Assembly: GCA_045658805.1 (NCBI GenBank)
Contig: JAZOVQ010000009.1
Location: forward strand, 1-36,316
DNA: 36,316 bases
Direction: 5' to 3'
DNA from: Scatosoma sp045658805
GTDB taxonomy: Bacteria > Bacillota > Clostridia > Christensenellales > Borkfalkiaceae
Both the position numbers and the translations under genes were made by a program. Positions within the stretch are counted from its first letter, which is position 1. Every line of letters starts with the position of its first letter. The notes beneath the pieces are model-generated. The model was not told the DNA's origin. It worked only from the letters and a program-made list of their open reading frames with translations, and made no database searches. This document shows, one piece after another, positions 1 to 7,634 of the stretch.

Positions 1-18
1 CTTTCATGCGAAATAAGA

Positions 19-89
19 GGTCAAATTATTTATATTTTTATTCAAAAAATTTTATTGAATTCTATCATATTATTTGTTAGAATTATAAT
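19..89 (+). promoter_or_regulatory. Module-1 promoter with inverted repeat over the -35
   Basis: A TTGAAT hexamer (55-60), a 17-nt spacer and TAGAAT (78-83) form a sigma-A-like promoter; TATAAT at 84-89 is an alternative -10 in poorer spacing. TTCAA (41-45) and TTGAA (55-59) form an inverted repeat whose right arm overlaps the -35, as an operator would. The stretch from position 19 through the -10 recurs near 6048 and 34093, both times before the same kind of small ORF. Which regulator binds is unknown; the two AraC-type proteins in the window are candidates. Confidence 0.7.
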
Positions 90-151
90 GTGACATTATC
101 GTTTGATAAAAGGTCAAGAAATATAGGTAAAAATTTTTCAAAGGAGAACGC

Positions 152-268
152 ATGCTAAGGCAATATGAAAACGTTGAAATGGAAATAATATATTTCAACC
201 ATTTGGACGTTGTTACGGCAAGTGGTGATAATTATGAGGACGACCCTTGGGGCGGACTTGAATACTGA
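152..268 (+). CDS. Conserved 38-residue small ORF, copy 1 of 4 (unknown function)
   Basis: I do not recognise the family. The start follows a strong AAAGGAG site (140-146), and the stop lies 14 nt before the ATG of the giant secreted protein, so translation may be coupled. The peptide is acidic, has no cysteine and no signal peptide. It starts MLRQYENVE and carries the core DVVTASGDNYEDDPW (residues 19-33), ending in EY. Copies at 6179 and 34228 keep this core while many codons differ only at the third base (gac gtt gtt / gac gtc gtt / gac gtt gtc), which indicates selection on the protein. A leader peptide, a small regulator or a peptide product are all possible. Confidence 0.75.
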   Translation: MLRQYENVEMEIIYFNHLDVVTASGDNYEDDPWGGLEY

Positions 269-282
269 CAGGAGGATAGAAA

Positions 283-3200
283 ATGAGAGTAATGACTAAA
301 AAATTGTTGCTTATTGTTACAACGATGTTGACTGCGGTTTGTTTGTTGTTTGGCGGCGTATTTGCTTTTTCGCCGACAAAAAGCGTAAAAGCCGATACCG
401 CGGCTTTGCAGGCTGACTTTACAAACAATGGTCAATTTTCTGTAAGTATGTATAACGGCGCGGTGCCGTTTGAATACGTGGACGGTGCGGCGGAAGGTCT
501 GCCTGCAGGTTATGAAGGCGCCGTATTAAAAATTATGACAACTTCGGGCGTAGCGTATGCAACGCTTGATTTTAGCGCGTCTAACATTTTGGCTGCAAAC
601 GTAGAAAGCGTTGTGGTGAGAATGTATTCTCCTGGCTATACGGCGGCGGACGAATTTAGAACGCAACCTACGCAAATTTTGTATGGCGTAGGTGCGTACG
701 ATGCTTCTACGTGGTGCGATATTCCCTTGAACGCAAACTCCATAGCGGATATGACGGACGCAAACGGTTATTTGTCCAACATTACGGTTGGTATGCGTGT
801 AAAGAGCGGCGCTACTGCATATTATATTGATAGCGTTAAGGTTACTTTGAAAGCCAATGCGGGGCAACCCTCGGTGAATACGGTTCCTGTAACCTTTAGA
901 GAAGTGCATTTCATTTGGAATAACTATTCGTACGATAACGCATATTGCAATTTCTTGCAGTTTGATGGCGGCATTAGCGGAAATGGTAATTTGGACGCAA
1001 ACTTTAGCGATTTGATTGCTAAGATGACGATTGGCGGTAAACCTGTGACCGAAAGCAACGTTAAGTTCTATTGTCCCAACTGGATTGGTGCAAGCGGCGG
1101 TATCGTTCTTCGTTTGGCAGCGAACCCTGCAGCGGGCGCGAAAATGATTTTGCCTGCAGGCGCAACGTTTACCATTGGTGGTACGGATACCAACGTTTAT
1201 GAAATTGCGGAAAACGTTTATTTGCAATTTGACGGTACGACATGGGCGCCCTATGAGCATGTAGAGACCGTTCCAGTGCAGTTGCGTGAAATTCATTTGT
1301 TGTGGAATAACTATGAGTATGACGGCGCGTATTGTACCTTCTTGCAGTTTAACGGCGGCATTGGCGGAAACGGTAATTTGGACGCGGATTTCAGCGAGTT
1401 GCTTGCTATGATGACGCTTAACGGTCAACCCGTAGACACGAACAATGTTAAGTTCTATTGTCCTAACTGGATTGGCGGAGAGGGCGGTATCGTTCTCCGT
1501 TTGGCAACAAAGCCTGCGAAAGGCACAATCATAAGTATACCTGCTGGTACCACGTTTAATATCGGCGGTTCGGATACGAATCGTTATGAAATTACGGAAG
1601 ATATTTGCTTGAAATGCGATGGTTCGCGTTGGGGAATTTTCGAGCCCTATGGCACCCCGACTTTTGGCGAGGCTACGGATAGTATGATCGGTGCGTGGGG
1701 CTGGAACCATGAAACGCAAAACACCGCGGTTATTAAAAATACCGATTATGGTTATACGATTGTTGCTGACTGGGAGATGGACGCCAATTCGACCAACCTT
1801 GCGGCAACGGAAAATACAACCTCTACGTCCATTACCTTGAACGGTAAATCTTTCTATGAATTGTATCAAGAAGACGACGGGTATCGATTGAATGCACAGC
1901 TTGGCTACGTTGCATTCTCCGTACCTACGGCGGCGCTTGTAGCAAGCAACGGTTATCAATATCCTACCATTGAAATCGTAGAGGGTACGCCTTTCTATGA
2001 TGGACATTATTTGCCTGAAACGACGTTGGTTTACAATTACGGTTTCTGGCAATTGGGGGTAGCGGAAAGCAATAAATTGAATTTTGTTGGCGTACACGAG
2101 GTATTCAACAATGATGGCAATGGGTTCTTCATTGCGCAATTCGACACCAACGCTTGGGAACAAGCGGCTGTACCTACCAGCTATTCGGGTATCACTTACA
2201 ACGGTAAGGATATCAAAGACCTTGTTATCGACGTTAAGTTCTATTTGGAACATTCGCTTTGGTTTACGTACACTCCGTCCAGCTCGAAGCTCGTTGCTGG
2301 ATACAACGGCTATTCGCATCCGACGATTGCAATTAAAGAGGGTGCAACGGTTGTTTACAACGGACAGACCTTCACATTCAAAGCGGTTACGTTCTATTTG
2401 AACTTTGAGACGAATAAGTGGCAGACGGAAATGCCCGACGGGTACGTTGAGGGAAATGGTCCCTCGCTCCCTGACTTGGGAACGCCTAACTGCGATTTTA
2501 CTGGATTTAGTTTCTGGAACAATGAAAACGGCGCAACGTTGTTTAGTTTTAGCAACTTTACAAGTATCCCTTCGGACACGGTTTCGCATTTGAGTACGAC
2601 GGGTTATTATATCAAGCTGAATGGCACGAGATTGACCAACGTTTCTGGCGCTAACGTATATTCGTGGGCGAATAACTGTTGGTTGCGCGTAGATATCCCC
2701 AACCTTAAAGACGGCGATATTCTTACCATTGAAGAAGGTACACCTTTTGTTGGGAATTATCTTCCTAGATTGGCGTTTAAGATGATCAACGGCGTTTGGT
2801 GCAAAGCGTTCACGGTAGACATTGAAGTAGGCTCTGAAACGTTCACCGTTTATTCGCAAGACGACGTACCTTTTATCGTTGACGACGTTTATTTTGCAGA
2901 GCTTTTGGCAGAACGTTCTATCCCTGGAAAAGTGGTAAACTTCTCGGCGAGAGGGGTTACGTATGCGGCTGGCACGACGCTTAAGATATTACGCGATACC
3001 ACTTTGACGGTAGAAACGGTAGGCTTTAACACGGAAGAGGGCGCGTCGGTTAGATTAAAGACGCCCACGGGTATCCGTTTTGAAACGCACATTGATAAAG
3101 CGGATTACGATCGCTTGATTGCGGAATACGGCGAAGCAAACGTGGAAACGGGTACGTACATTGTGCCTAGATCCTTGTTGGCAAATACCGATTTTAGAAT

Positions 3201-5823
3201 GTATCTTGCGGACAGTACGAAGATTGACGGCACGGATTACGTTCAGGTTATCAATAGCGGTTTCGCAAACAAAGATACGGCGGCTGCCGATGGTTATTAT
3301 CAATACTACGGTTCGTTGGTAAACCTCGAAGCTGCAAACTATTGCACGGAATTCTTCGGCATTGGTTATATTAAGATTACGGACGGCGATGAAGTATATA
3401 TCGTATATGGCGGCTATGAAGTAGAGGACCATACGAGAAGTATTTATTATGTATCGGCGCGCGCGTATACCGATTATGAACAAGGCTCCAACGAAGAAAA
3501 CATTTTGCAAAGCTACCTCGACAGCGTAGTGTATATTGCCGACGACGTAGTAATTACCAGCGTTATCGACGTTGAGGGTTACGTTTCTCCTTATTCGGTA
3601 ACGTACGATGCGCAAACGGGCGTTTATACGGTAACGGGCAACGCTGAAATCAAGTCGGTTATGATTGGCGACAAAAAGAGAATTAGCTTGAGAACGAGCG
3701 CGTTGGAAGTAAACGGCGTTAAATCTTATGTCACCGATTACTCGCTTACGGCTTCGGCGGACTTCTCGACGCTCACCTTTAAGCTTGCTCCCGTTGCTGA
3801 TGCTTCGGCGTTGGTAGACTTCACCTTGGAAGTGCCTACCAATAAAGGCGTAAAAATTCTTCAAATTACCGATACGGAATTGACGGATGCAACGCAAGCG
3901 CGTATGCCTGAAAATCTTTCCGCACAACAAAAAGAAGAATATGCACGTAAAAATATCTACGCAAACTGCTTCAATTACATTTCCGAATTGGTAGAAAAAG
4001 ATTGCCCTGATTTGATTATCCTTACGGGTGACATTGTCAACGGTATCTTTGACGACAACGGTACTATGTGGTTGAGATTTATCGAATTTATGGATTCGCT
4101 GGATATTCCTTGGGCACCTGTTTTCGGCGGTTTGGATAATGAAAGCGCAATGGGTGCTGCATGGCAACGCGCACAGCTTGCTTCGGCGCAAAACTGCTTA
4201 TTCAAAGACGGCGCAGTGAGCGGAAACGGCGATTATACGATTGGTATTACCGATAACGGCGTAATCAAGCGTGTGATTTATATGCTTGACAGCAATGCAG
4301 GCGCTGGTATTGATAGCACGCAAGTGGATTGGGTAAAAGCAGTTGCGGCAAATATTGCAAATTATTACAGCGCAGTTCCCGGTTTTGTATGCTATAATAT
4401 GAATTCCGCAACGGATTTCTCGTCTGATTTTGCGGCTGCGAATATCGACGGCGTATTCATGGGCAACGCACCTGAAGACAACTCCAGTGAAAGCTTGAAC
4501 GGCATTTGCTATACGTATGGTACCAAGACGGGTTCGTACGGCGAACATAATGAAAGCAAGCTTGGCGGTACGTATATCAACGTAACGTCCAACGGCTTGG
4601 AATTTACGATTTCGGCGGAATGTCTTGATAAGACGGCAATGCAAAAGAAAGAGATTATTCATTTGGTAGAAGGCTACGATGGCTCGTCGGTTGTAACCGA
4701 TGCATATTTGGCACCTATCTGGGATACGGATAGAATTTACGATGAAACGGGTCTTTTCGTGGGTGAAACGGGTTCGGTAACCTTGATGTATACCCCCAGC
4801 GATCCTAAAGAAGTGGTTATCAGAGATATAACGCTTGGCACCATTTATACTTACGGTGTCGATTATACGATTTCGGGCAACAAAGTAACGAGAGTTGCAG
4901 GCGGTAATCTTCCTTACATGGCGTATGATGAATATTATCGTTTGACGCCCGAATACGTTGACGGTCACGCAAAGGGCTTCCCTGTAACGACGGTTGACGG
5001 AAAGGCGGAAGACGGCTATGAAATTGAAGGAACGAGATATTTGTTCTTCAGCGAAGGTTTCCGCGGTGCTGAACGCTACGTAACGTTTACCTACAACAAG
5101 ACGGAAGCGTGGACGGGTACTCAATTTACGGGCGATGTAAACGCACAATCGTTTATCAATAAGTTGAAGACGGAAAAAGAGGCAACCTTGTTCTTCTATG
5201 GCGACTCTATCACCGCAGGCTGTAATGCGTCGGGTACGACGTGGGGCGGTTTGAGAAATCCTTTCTTACCCGCTTGGAACGATCTCGTAGCCGATTCGTT
5301 GGCGAAGATGTACGGTGCGAAAATAACCAAACATAACGGCGCGGTAGGCGGTTGGACGACGGCGCAAGGCGCAGAAAACTTAAGCGCAAAAGTTGCTGAA
5401 AACGGCACGTCTTTGGCGGAAATCGATTTGTTTATTATCGCATTCGGTATGAACGACCCGACAACCCCTGAATCGTCTTACGTTGCGTCTATTAAGCAAA
5501 TGATCAATGCTTATTATGCGGAAAATCCTAACGGAAGCGTTCTCCTTGTTTCTCCGATGTTGCCTCAAACGCAATCCTCTTTGATTGCAGGCAATCAATC
5601 TATATGGGAAAACACTTTGAACTCTATTAAGCATAGCAGCGAATACAGCGATAAGAACATTTCGCTTGCAAGAGTATTCACTATGTATAGCGAATTGGTA
5701 AGCGTTTCTGGTAAATTGACGAGAGATTATCTCGGCAACAACGTAAACCACCCCAACGACTTCGGCGTAAGAATTTATGCACAAGTAATTTTGAAGACCT
5801 TGTGCGGTGACGATTTCGGTTAA
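283..5823 (+). CDS. 1846-residue modular secreted protein: binding modules, degenerate metallophosphoesterase, SGNH hydrolase
   Basis: The ATG follows GGAGG at 271-275. Residues 1-37 are a signal peptide (likely cut after VKA). Then come a beta-rich N-terminal module (about 40-190), two copies of a roughly 120-residue module with WNNY, YCxFLQF and CPNWIG motifs (203-320, 330-450), and three related modules (457-845). A domain containing RLKTPTGIRFE (about 918-1090) follows; the same domain precedes the phosphoesterases of the 27919 gene. Residues 1187-1460 resemble a calcineurin-like phosphoesterase but have GGLD (1282-1285) for GNHD and GNAP (1394-1397) for GHDH, so metal binding is probably lost. 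The C-terminal domain (about 1635-1846) is an SGNH/GDSL hydrolase with Ser1642 in GDSI, Asn1724 in GMND and His1823 in NHPND; the usual Asp three residues before His is Asn1820. Removing acetyl groups from glycans is a plausible role. No sorting signal or C-terminal membrane segment is present, so it may be released. Confidence 0.85.
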   Translation: MRVMTKKLLLIVTTMLTAVCLLFGGVFAFSPTKSVKADTAALQADFTNNGQFSVSMYNGAVPFEYVDGAAEGLPAGYEGAVLKIMTTSGVAYATLDFSASNILAANVESVVVRMYSPGYTAADEFRTQPTQILYGVGAYDASTWCDIPLNANSIADMTDANGYLSNITVGMRVKSGATAYYIDSVKVTLKANAGQPSVNTVPVTFREVHFIWNNYSYDNAYCNFLQFDGGISGNGNLDANFSDLIAKMTIGGKPVTESNVKFYCPNWIGASGGIVLRLAANPAAGAKMILPAGATFTIGGTDTNVYEIAENVYLQFDGTTWAPYEHVETVPVQLREIHLLWNNYEYDGAYCTFLQFNGGIGGNGNLDADFSELLAMMTLNGQPVDTNNVKFYCPNWIGGEGGIVLRLATKPAKGTIISIPAGTTFNIGGSDTNRYEITEDICLKCDGSRWGIFEPYGTPTFGEATDSMIGAWGWNHETQNTAVIKNTDYGYTIVADWEMDANSTNLAATENTTSTSITLNGKSFYELYQEDDGYRLNAQLGYVAFSVPTAALVASNGYQYPTIEIVEGTPFYDGHYLPETTLVYNYGFWQLGVAESNKLNFVGVHEVFNNDGNGFFIAQFDTNAWEQAAVPTSYSGITYNGKDIKDLVIDVKFYLEHSLWFTYTPSSSKLVAGYNGYSHPTIAIKEGATVVYNGQTFTFKAVTFYLNFETNKWQTEMPDGYVEGNGPSLPDLGTPNCDFTGFSFWNNENGATLFSFSNFTSIPSDTVSHLSTTGYYIKLNGTRLTNVSGANVYSWANNCWLRVDIPNLKDGDILTIEEGTPFVGNYLPRLAFKMINGVWCKAFTVDIEVGSETFTVYSQDDVPFIVDDVYFAELLAERSIPGKVVNFSARGVTYAAGTTLKILRDTTLTVETVGFNTEEGASVRLKTPTGIRFETHIDKADYDRLIAEYGEANVETGTYIVPRSLLANTDFRMYLADSTKIDGTDYVQVINSGFANKDTAAADGYYQYYGSLVNLEAANYCTEFFGIGYIKITDGDEVYIVYGGYEVEDHTRSIYYVSARAYTDYEQGSNEENILQSYLDSVVYIADDVVITSVIDVEGYVSPYSVTYDAQTGVYTVTGNAEIKSVMIGDKKRISLRTSALEVNGVKSYVTDYSLTASADFSTLTFKLAPVADASALVDFTLEVPTNKGVKILQITDTELTDATQARMPENLSAQQKEEYARKNIYANCFNYISELVEKDCPDLIILTGDIVNGIFDDNGTMWLRFIEFMDSLDIPWAPVFGGLDNESAMGAAWQRAQLASAQNCLFKDGAVSGNGDYTIGITDNGVIKRVIYMLDSNAGAGIDSTQVDWVKAVAANIANYYSAVPGFVCYNMNSATDFSSDFAAANIDGVFMGNAPEDNSSESLNGICYTYGTKTGSYGEHNESKLGGTYINVTSNGLEFTISAECLDKTAMQKKEIIHLVEGYDGSSVVTDAYLAPIWDTDRIYDETGLFVGETGSVTLMYTPSDPKEVVIRDITLGTIYTYGVDYTISGNKVTRVAGGNLPYMAYDEYYRLTPEYVDGHAKGFPVTTVDGKAEDGYEIEGTRYLFFSEGFRGAERYVTFTYNKTEAWTGTQFTGDVNAQSFINKLKTEKEATLFFYGDSITAGCNASGTTWGGLRNPFLPAWNDLVADSLAKMYGAKITKHNGAVGGWTTAQGAENLSAKVAENGTSLAEIDLFIIAFGMNDPTTPESSYVASIKQMINAYYAENPNGSVLLVSPMLPQTQSSLIAGNQSIWENTLNSIKHSSEYSDKNISLARVFTMYSELVSVSGKLTRDYLGNNVNHPNDFGVRIYAQVILKTLCGDDFG

Positions 5824-5876
5824 TAACTTTAAAGAAATTAAGTTGAAATTGTTTTTTAGTTGAATAAAGTTGAGCG

Positions 5877-5913
5877 AAAGGCATTTATGTAAAGCTTGCA
5901 TAAATGCCTTTTT
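5877..5913 (+). terminator. Rho-independent terminator after the module-1 large gene
   Basis: A 13-bp stem (5877-5889 with 5899-5911, AAAGGCATTTATG against CATAAATGCCTTT) with a 9-nt loop runs into TTTTT (5909-5913). It lies about 55 nt past the stop. Confidence 0.9.
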
Positions 5914-6047
5914 GCGTACGAAAAAAAAGAGGGGAGTTGTCGCTGAAAAGGCAAAAAAAGAGAAACATGCTCCCCGATATTTTTTATAGTGTACTTATCT
6001 AAACCGCTTGAAGAATAAAGCGAGAATTGCATACGGCAATTCATAAT
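5914..6047. other. Intergenic spacer with small inverted repeats
   Basis: No gene is seen. It holds GGGGAG (5932-5937) and CTCCCC (5971-5976) 33 nt apart, followed shortly by a short T-run, which could be a weak second terminator. It also holds CGCTT/AAGCG (6004-6008 with 6017-6021) and a perfect GAATTGC/GCAATTC hairpin (6023-6029 with 6035-6041). The role is unknown. Confidence 0.4.
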
Positions 6048-6113
6048 AGGACAAATTTTTTATATTTTTATTCAAAAAATTTTATTGAATTCTATCATTT
6101 TATTTATTAAAAT
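6048..6113 (+). promoter_or_regulatory. Module-2 promoter (second copy of the leader)
   Basis: TTGAAT (6085-6090), 17 nt, TAAAAT (6108-6113). The inverted repeat TTCAA (6071-6075) / TTGAA (6085-6089) is intact, and the block matches positions 19-83 with few changes. A conserved AAATATAGGTAAA stretch and an AAAGGAG site lead to the small ORF at 6179. Confidence 0.65.
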
Positions 6114-6178
6114 TAAGTTGTGGGGTATCGGTTGAGGAGAGAGGAAATATAGGTAAACTGTTTCCAAAGGAGAAAAGT

Positions 6179-6295
6179 ATGCTGAAACAATATGATACGG
6201 TTGAGGTTAAAATAGTATACTTTAGCAACGCAGACGTCGTTACGGGAAGCGGTGACAATTACGAGGATGATCCTTGGGTTGGCTTTGAATATTGA
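6179..6295 (+). CDS. Conserved 38-residue small ORF, copy 2 of 4 (unknown function)
   Basis: This is a full-length open copy with its own AAAGGAG site. It starts MLKQYDTVEVK and has the core DVVTGSGDNYEDDPW, then VGFEY at the end. Unlike the other three copies, no intact large gene follows: the downstream sequence is a decayed remnant. The small ORF has stayed open with its core unchanged, which suggests it has a function of its own or that the large gene decayed very recently. Confidence 0.7.
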   Translation: MLKQYDTVEVKIVYFSNADVVTGSGDNYEDDPWVGFEY

Positions 6296-6480
6296 TGAAA
6301 CAAGAGAAAAGACGGTTTTAAGAAATTTATAAGGATACCATTGGTTTTGTAGACGATCGTTTGTGCGGTATATGGCAGCGCATTTGTTTTTTAAGAAAAG
6401 ATAATCGTCCAGCCTGACACTGTGGCGTTAGAAATAAATTTACAAGCAATGGTCAATTTTCCGTAAGTAGCTTAACAAGC
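6296..6480 (+). pseudogene. Decayed remnant of a modular secreted protein gene (5' end only)
   Basis: From about 6344 to 6470 the sequence aligns to the signal-peptide and N-terminal region of the gene at 283. For example, AGCGCATTTGTTTTTT (about 6377-6392) matches GGCGTATTTGCTTTTT there, and CAATGGTCAATTTTC near 6449 is shared exactly. The alignment needs a one-base deletion and contains in-frame stops, so no protein can be made. Nothing of the remaining large gene is recognisable before the regulator promoter at 6556. It is probably the relic of a duplicated module after a large deletion. Confidence 0.7.
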
Positions 6481-6555
6481 GTTTCAAAAAAAGCGTACGG
6501 GCGTTAGTTGGCGGCGTTTTGCTAAAAACTCCCAGTATACAGTTCGGGTTTTGTG

Positions 6556-6584
6556 TTGACTTGGATAAGAAAATTTGTTATAAT
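6556..6584 (+). promoter_or_regulatory. Promoter of the first AraC-type regulator
   Basis: TTGACT (6556-6561), a 17-nt spacer and TATAAT (6579-6584) form a near-consensus sigma-A promoter 20 nt before the ATG. An AAGGGGAAGA ribosome site (6591-6600) follows. The short 5' leader fits modest constitutive expression. Confidence 0.85.
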
Positions 6585-6604
6585 GGACAAAAGGGGAAGA
6601 GAAT

Positions 6605-7477
6605 ATGAAAATATTTACACCAAAGGTAATTGAAAATTGTCCGTATACGGCAATTATTACATATCCGCCGATTGAGCCGCATAGAAACACGTTTTTTAAA
6701 ATTATGTACGTTGAAAGCGGATCGGCAATTTTAACGTTATTCTCCAAAAAAGGAAAGAAGAAGAAAAAGGCGTTGACGATAAAAATGGGGGATATGTTGA
6801 TTATCGCTCCAGAGGACGTTTCGCTTTACAGCGACATTACGGAAGGCACCAACGGGTATCGCCACCGCGATATTTACGTTTCCAATGAAAGAATGAAACA
6901 ATGTTGCGATTTCCTTGATGAAGAGCTTTATAATGAAATTATCAACGAGCCCTTTGGTCTGTATTATCGCATTACTTCCAATCAACAGCTTGCCTTATCC
7001 GAAATGTTGGTAGGGTTAGGCAATAAAAAGGAAACGGCGGCGTTGGACGCACAGCACAAAAGCAGCATTATCTTTTGTTTGGATTTGTACCTGCAGCACC
7101 GTGAAAAAATTTCGGCGTATCCGCTTTGGTTGCACGGTTTATTGCGCAATATGGAAAAATTGGATTTCCTGCTTTTATCCGTGGACGCAATTGCGAAATC
7201 AACCAATTACACGCACGAATACGTGTCAAGAAAATTCAAGTATTATATGGGAAAATCCTTAAAGCAGTACGTCAACCAAGCGCGTTTGGCGCAAGCGGCT
7301 TTGTTGCTTGCAACGTCCGATTTTTCAGTGGAAGATATCTCCTATAAATCGGGGTTTCCTTCCTGCAATAATTTTATCAATGCATTCAAAAAAGAGTACG
7401 GAATTTCACCTGGGAAGTACAGAAAGAGTATGGACGGCAAGGTGTTAAAGGATACGTACGTAGATTGGAATATTTAA
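6605..7477 (+). CDS. AraC-family transcriptional regulator 1
   Basis: This 290-residue protein has a cupin-like sensing region at the N terminus (about 20-105) and a C-terminal AraC-type double helix-turn-helix (about 190-278). The latter holds YVSRKFKYYMGKSLKQYV and the family's closing SGFPSCNNFINAFKKEYG...SPGKYRK pattern. Proteins of this layout usually bind a sugar and activate nearby glycan genes. It is transcribed alone, between its own promoter and terminator, and sits directly before the eight-gene operon. It is a paralogue of the regulator at 26693; both carry a shared stretch like CCDFLDEELY. Its operator is not identified; the -35 region of the next operon and the inverted repeat in the module promoters are candidates. 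Confidence 0.9.
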   Translation: MKIFTPKVIENCPYTAIITYPPIEPHRNTFFKIMYVESGSAILTLFSKKGKKKKKALTIKMGDMLIIAPEDVSLYSDITEGTNGYRHRDIYVSNERMKQCCDFLDEELYNEIINEPFGLYYRITSNQQLALSEMLVGLGNKKETAALDAQHKSSIIFCLDLYLQHREKISAYPLWLHGLLRNMEKLDFLLLSVDAIAKSTNYTHEYVSRKFKYYMGKSLKQYVNQARLAQAALLLATSDFSVEDISYKSGFPSCNNFINAFKKEYGISPGKYRKSMDGKVLKDTYVDWNI

Positions 7478-7485
7478 AAATAAGG

Positions 7486-7511
7486 CCTCGCAAAAGCGGG
7501 GTTTTGTTTTT
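7486..7511 (+). terminator. Rho-independent terminator after AraC regulator 1
   Basis: CCTCGC (7486-7491), AAAA loop and GCGGGG (7496-7501) are followed by TTTTGTTTTT (7502-7511), 8 nt past the stop. Confidence 0.85.
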
Positions 7512-7550
7512 ATAAGTCAATTTTTAGTAGTTTTTTGTCAAATATTAGCA

Positions 7551-7579
7551 TTGAAAGATGTGAGGACAAATGATATAAT
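7551..7579 (+). promoter_or_regulatory. Promoter of the eight-gene glycan operon
   Basis: TTGAAA (7551-7556), a 17-nt spacer and TATAAT (7574-7579). No other clear promoter or terminator is seen until 22580, so this probably drives all eight genes. Confidence 0.8.
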
Positions 7580-7593
7580 AAAACCGAGAATGG

Positions 7594-7611
7594 AATATTC
7601 TTTAGAATATT
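7594..7611 (+). repeat. Inverted repeat in the operon leader
   Basis: AATATTC (7594-7600), loop TTTA, GAATATT (7605-7611). It lies between the -10 and the GGAGG ribosome site (7624-7628). It could be an operator or a small 5' mRNA hairpin. Confidence 0.55.
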
Positions 7612-7634
7612 AAAAAGAATTTTGGAGGAAAAAG

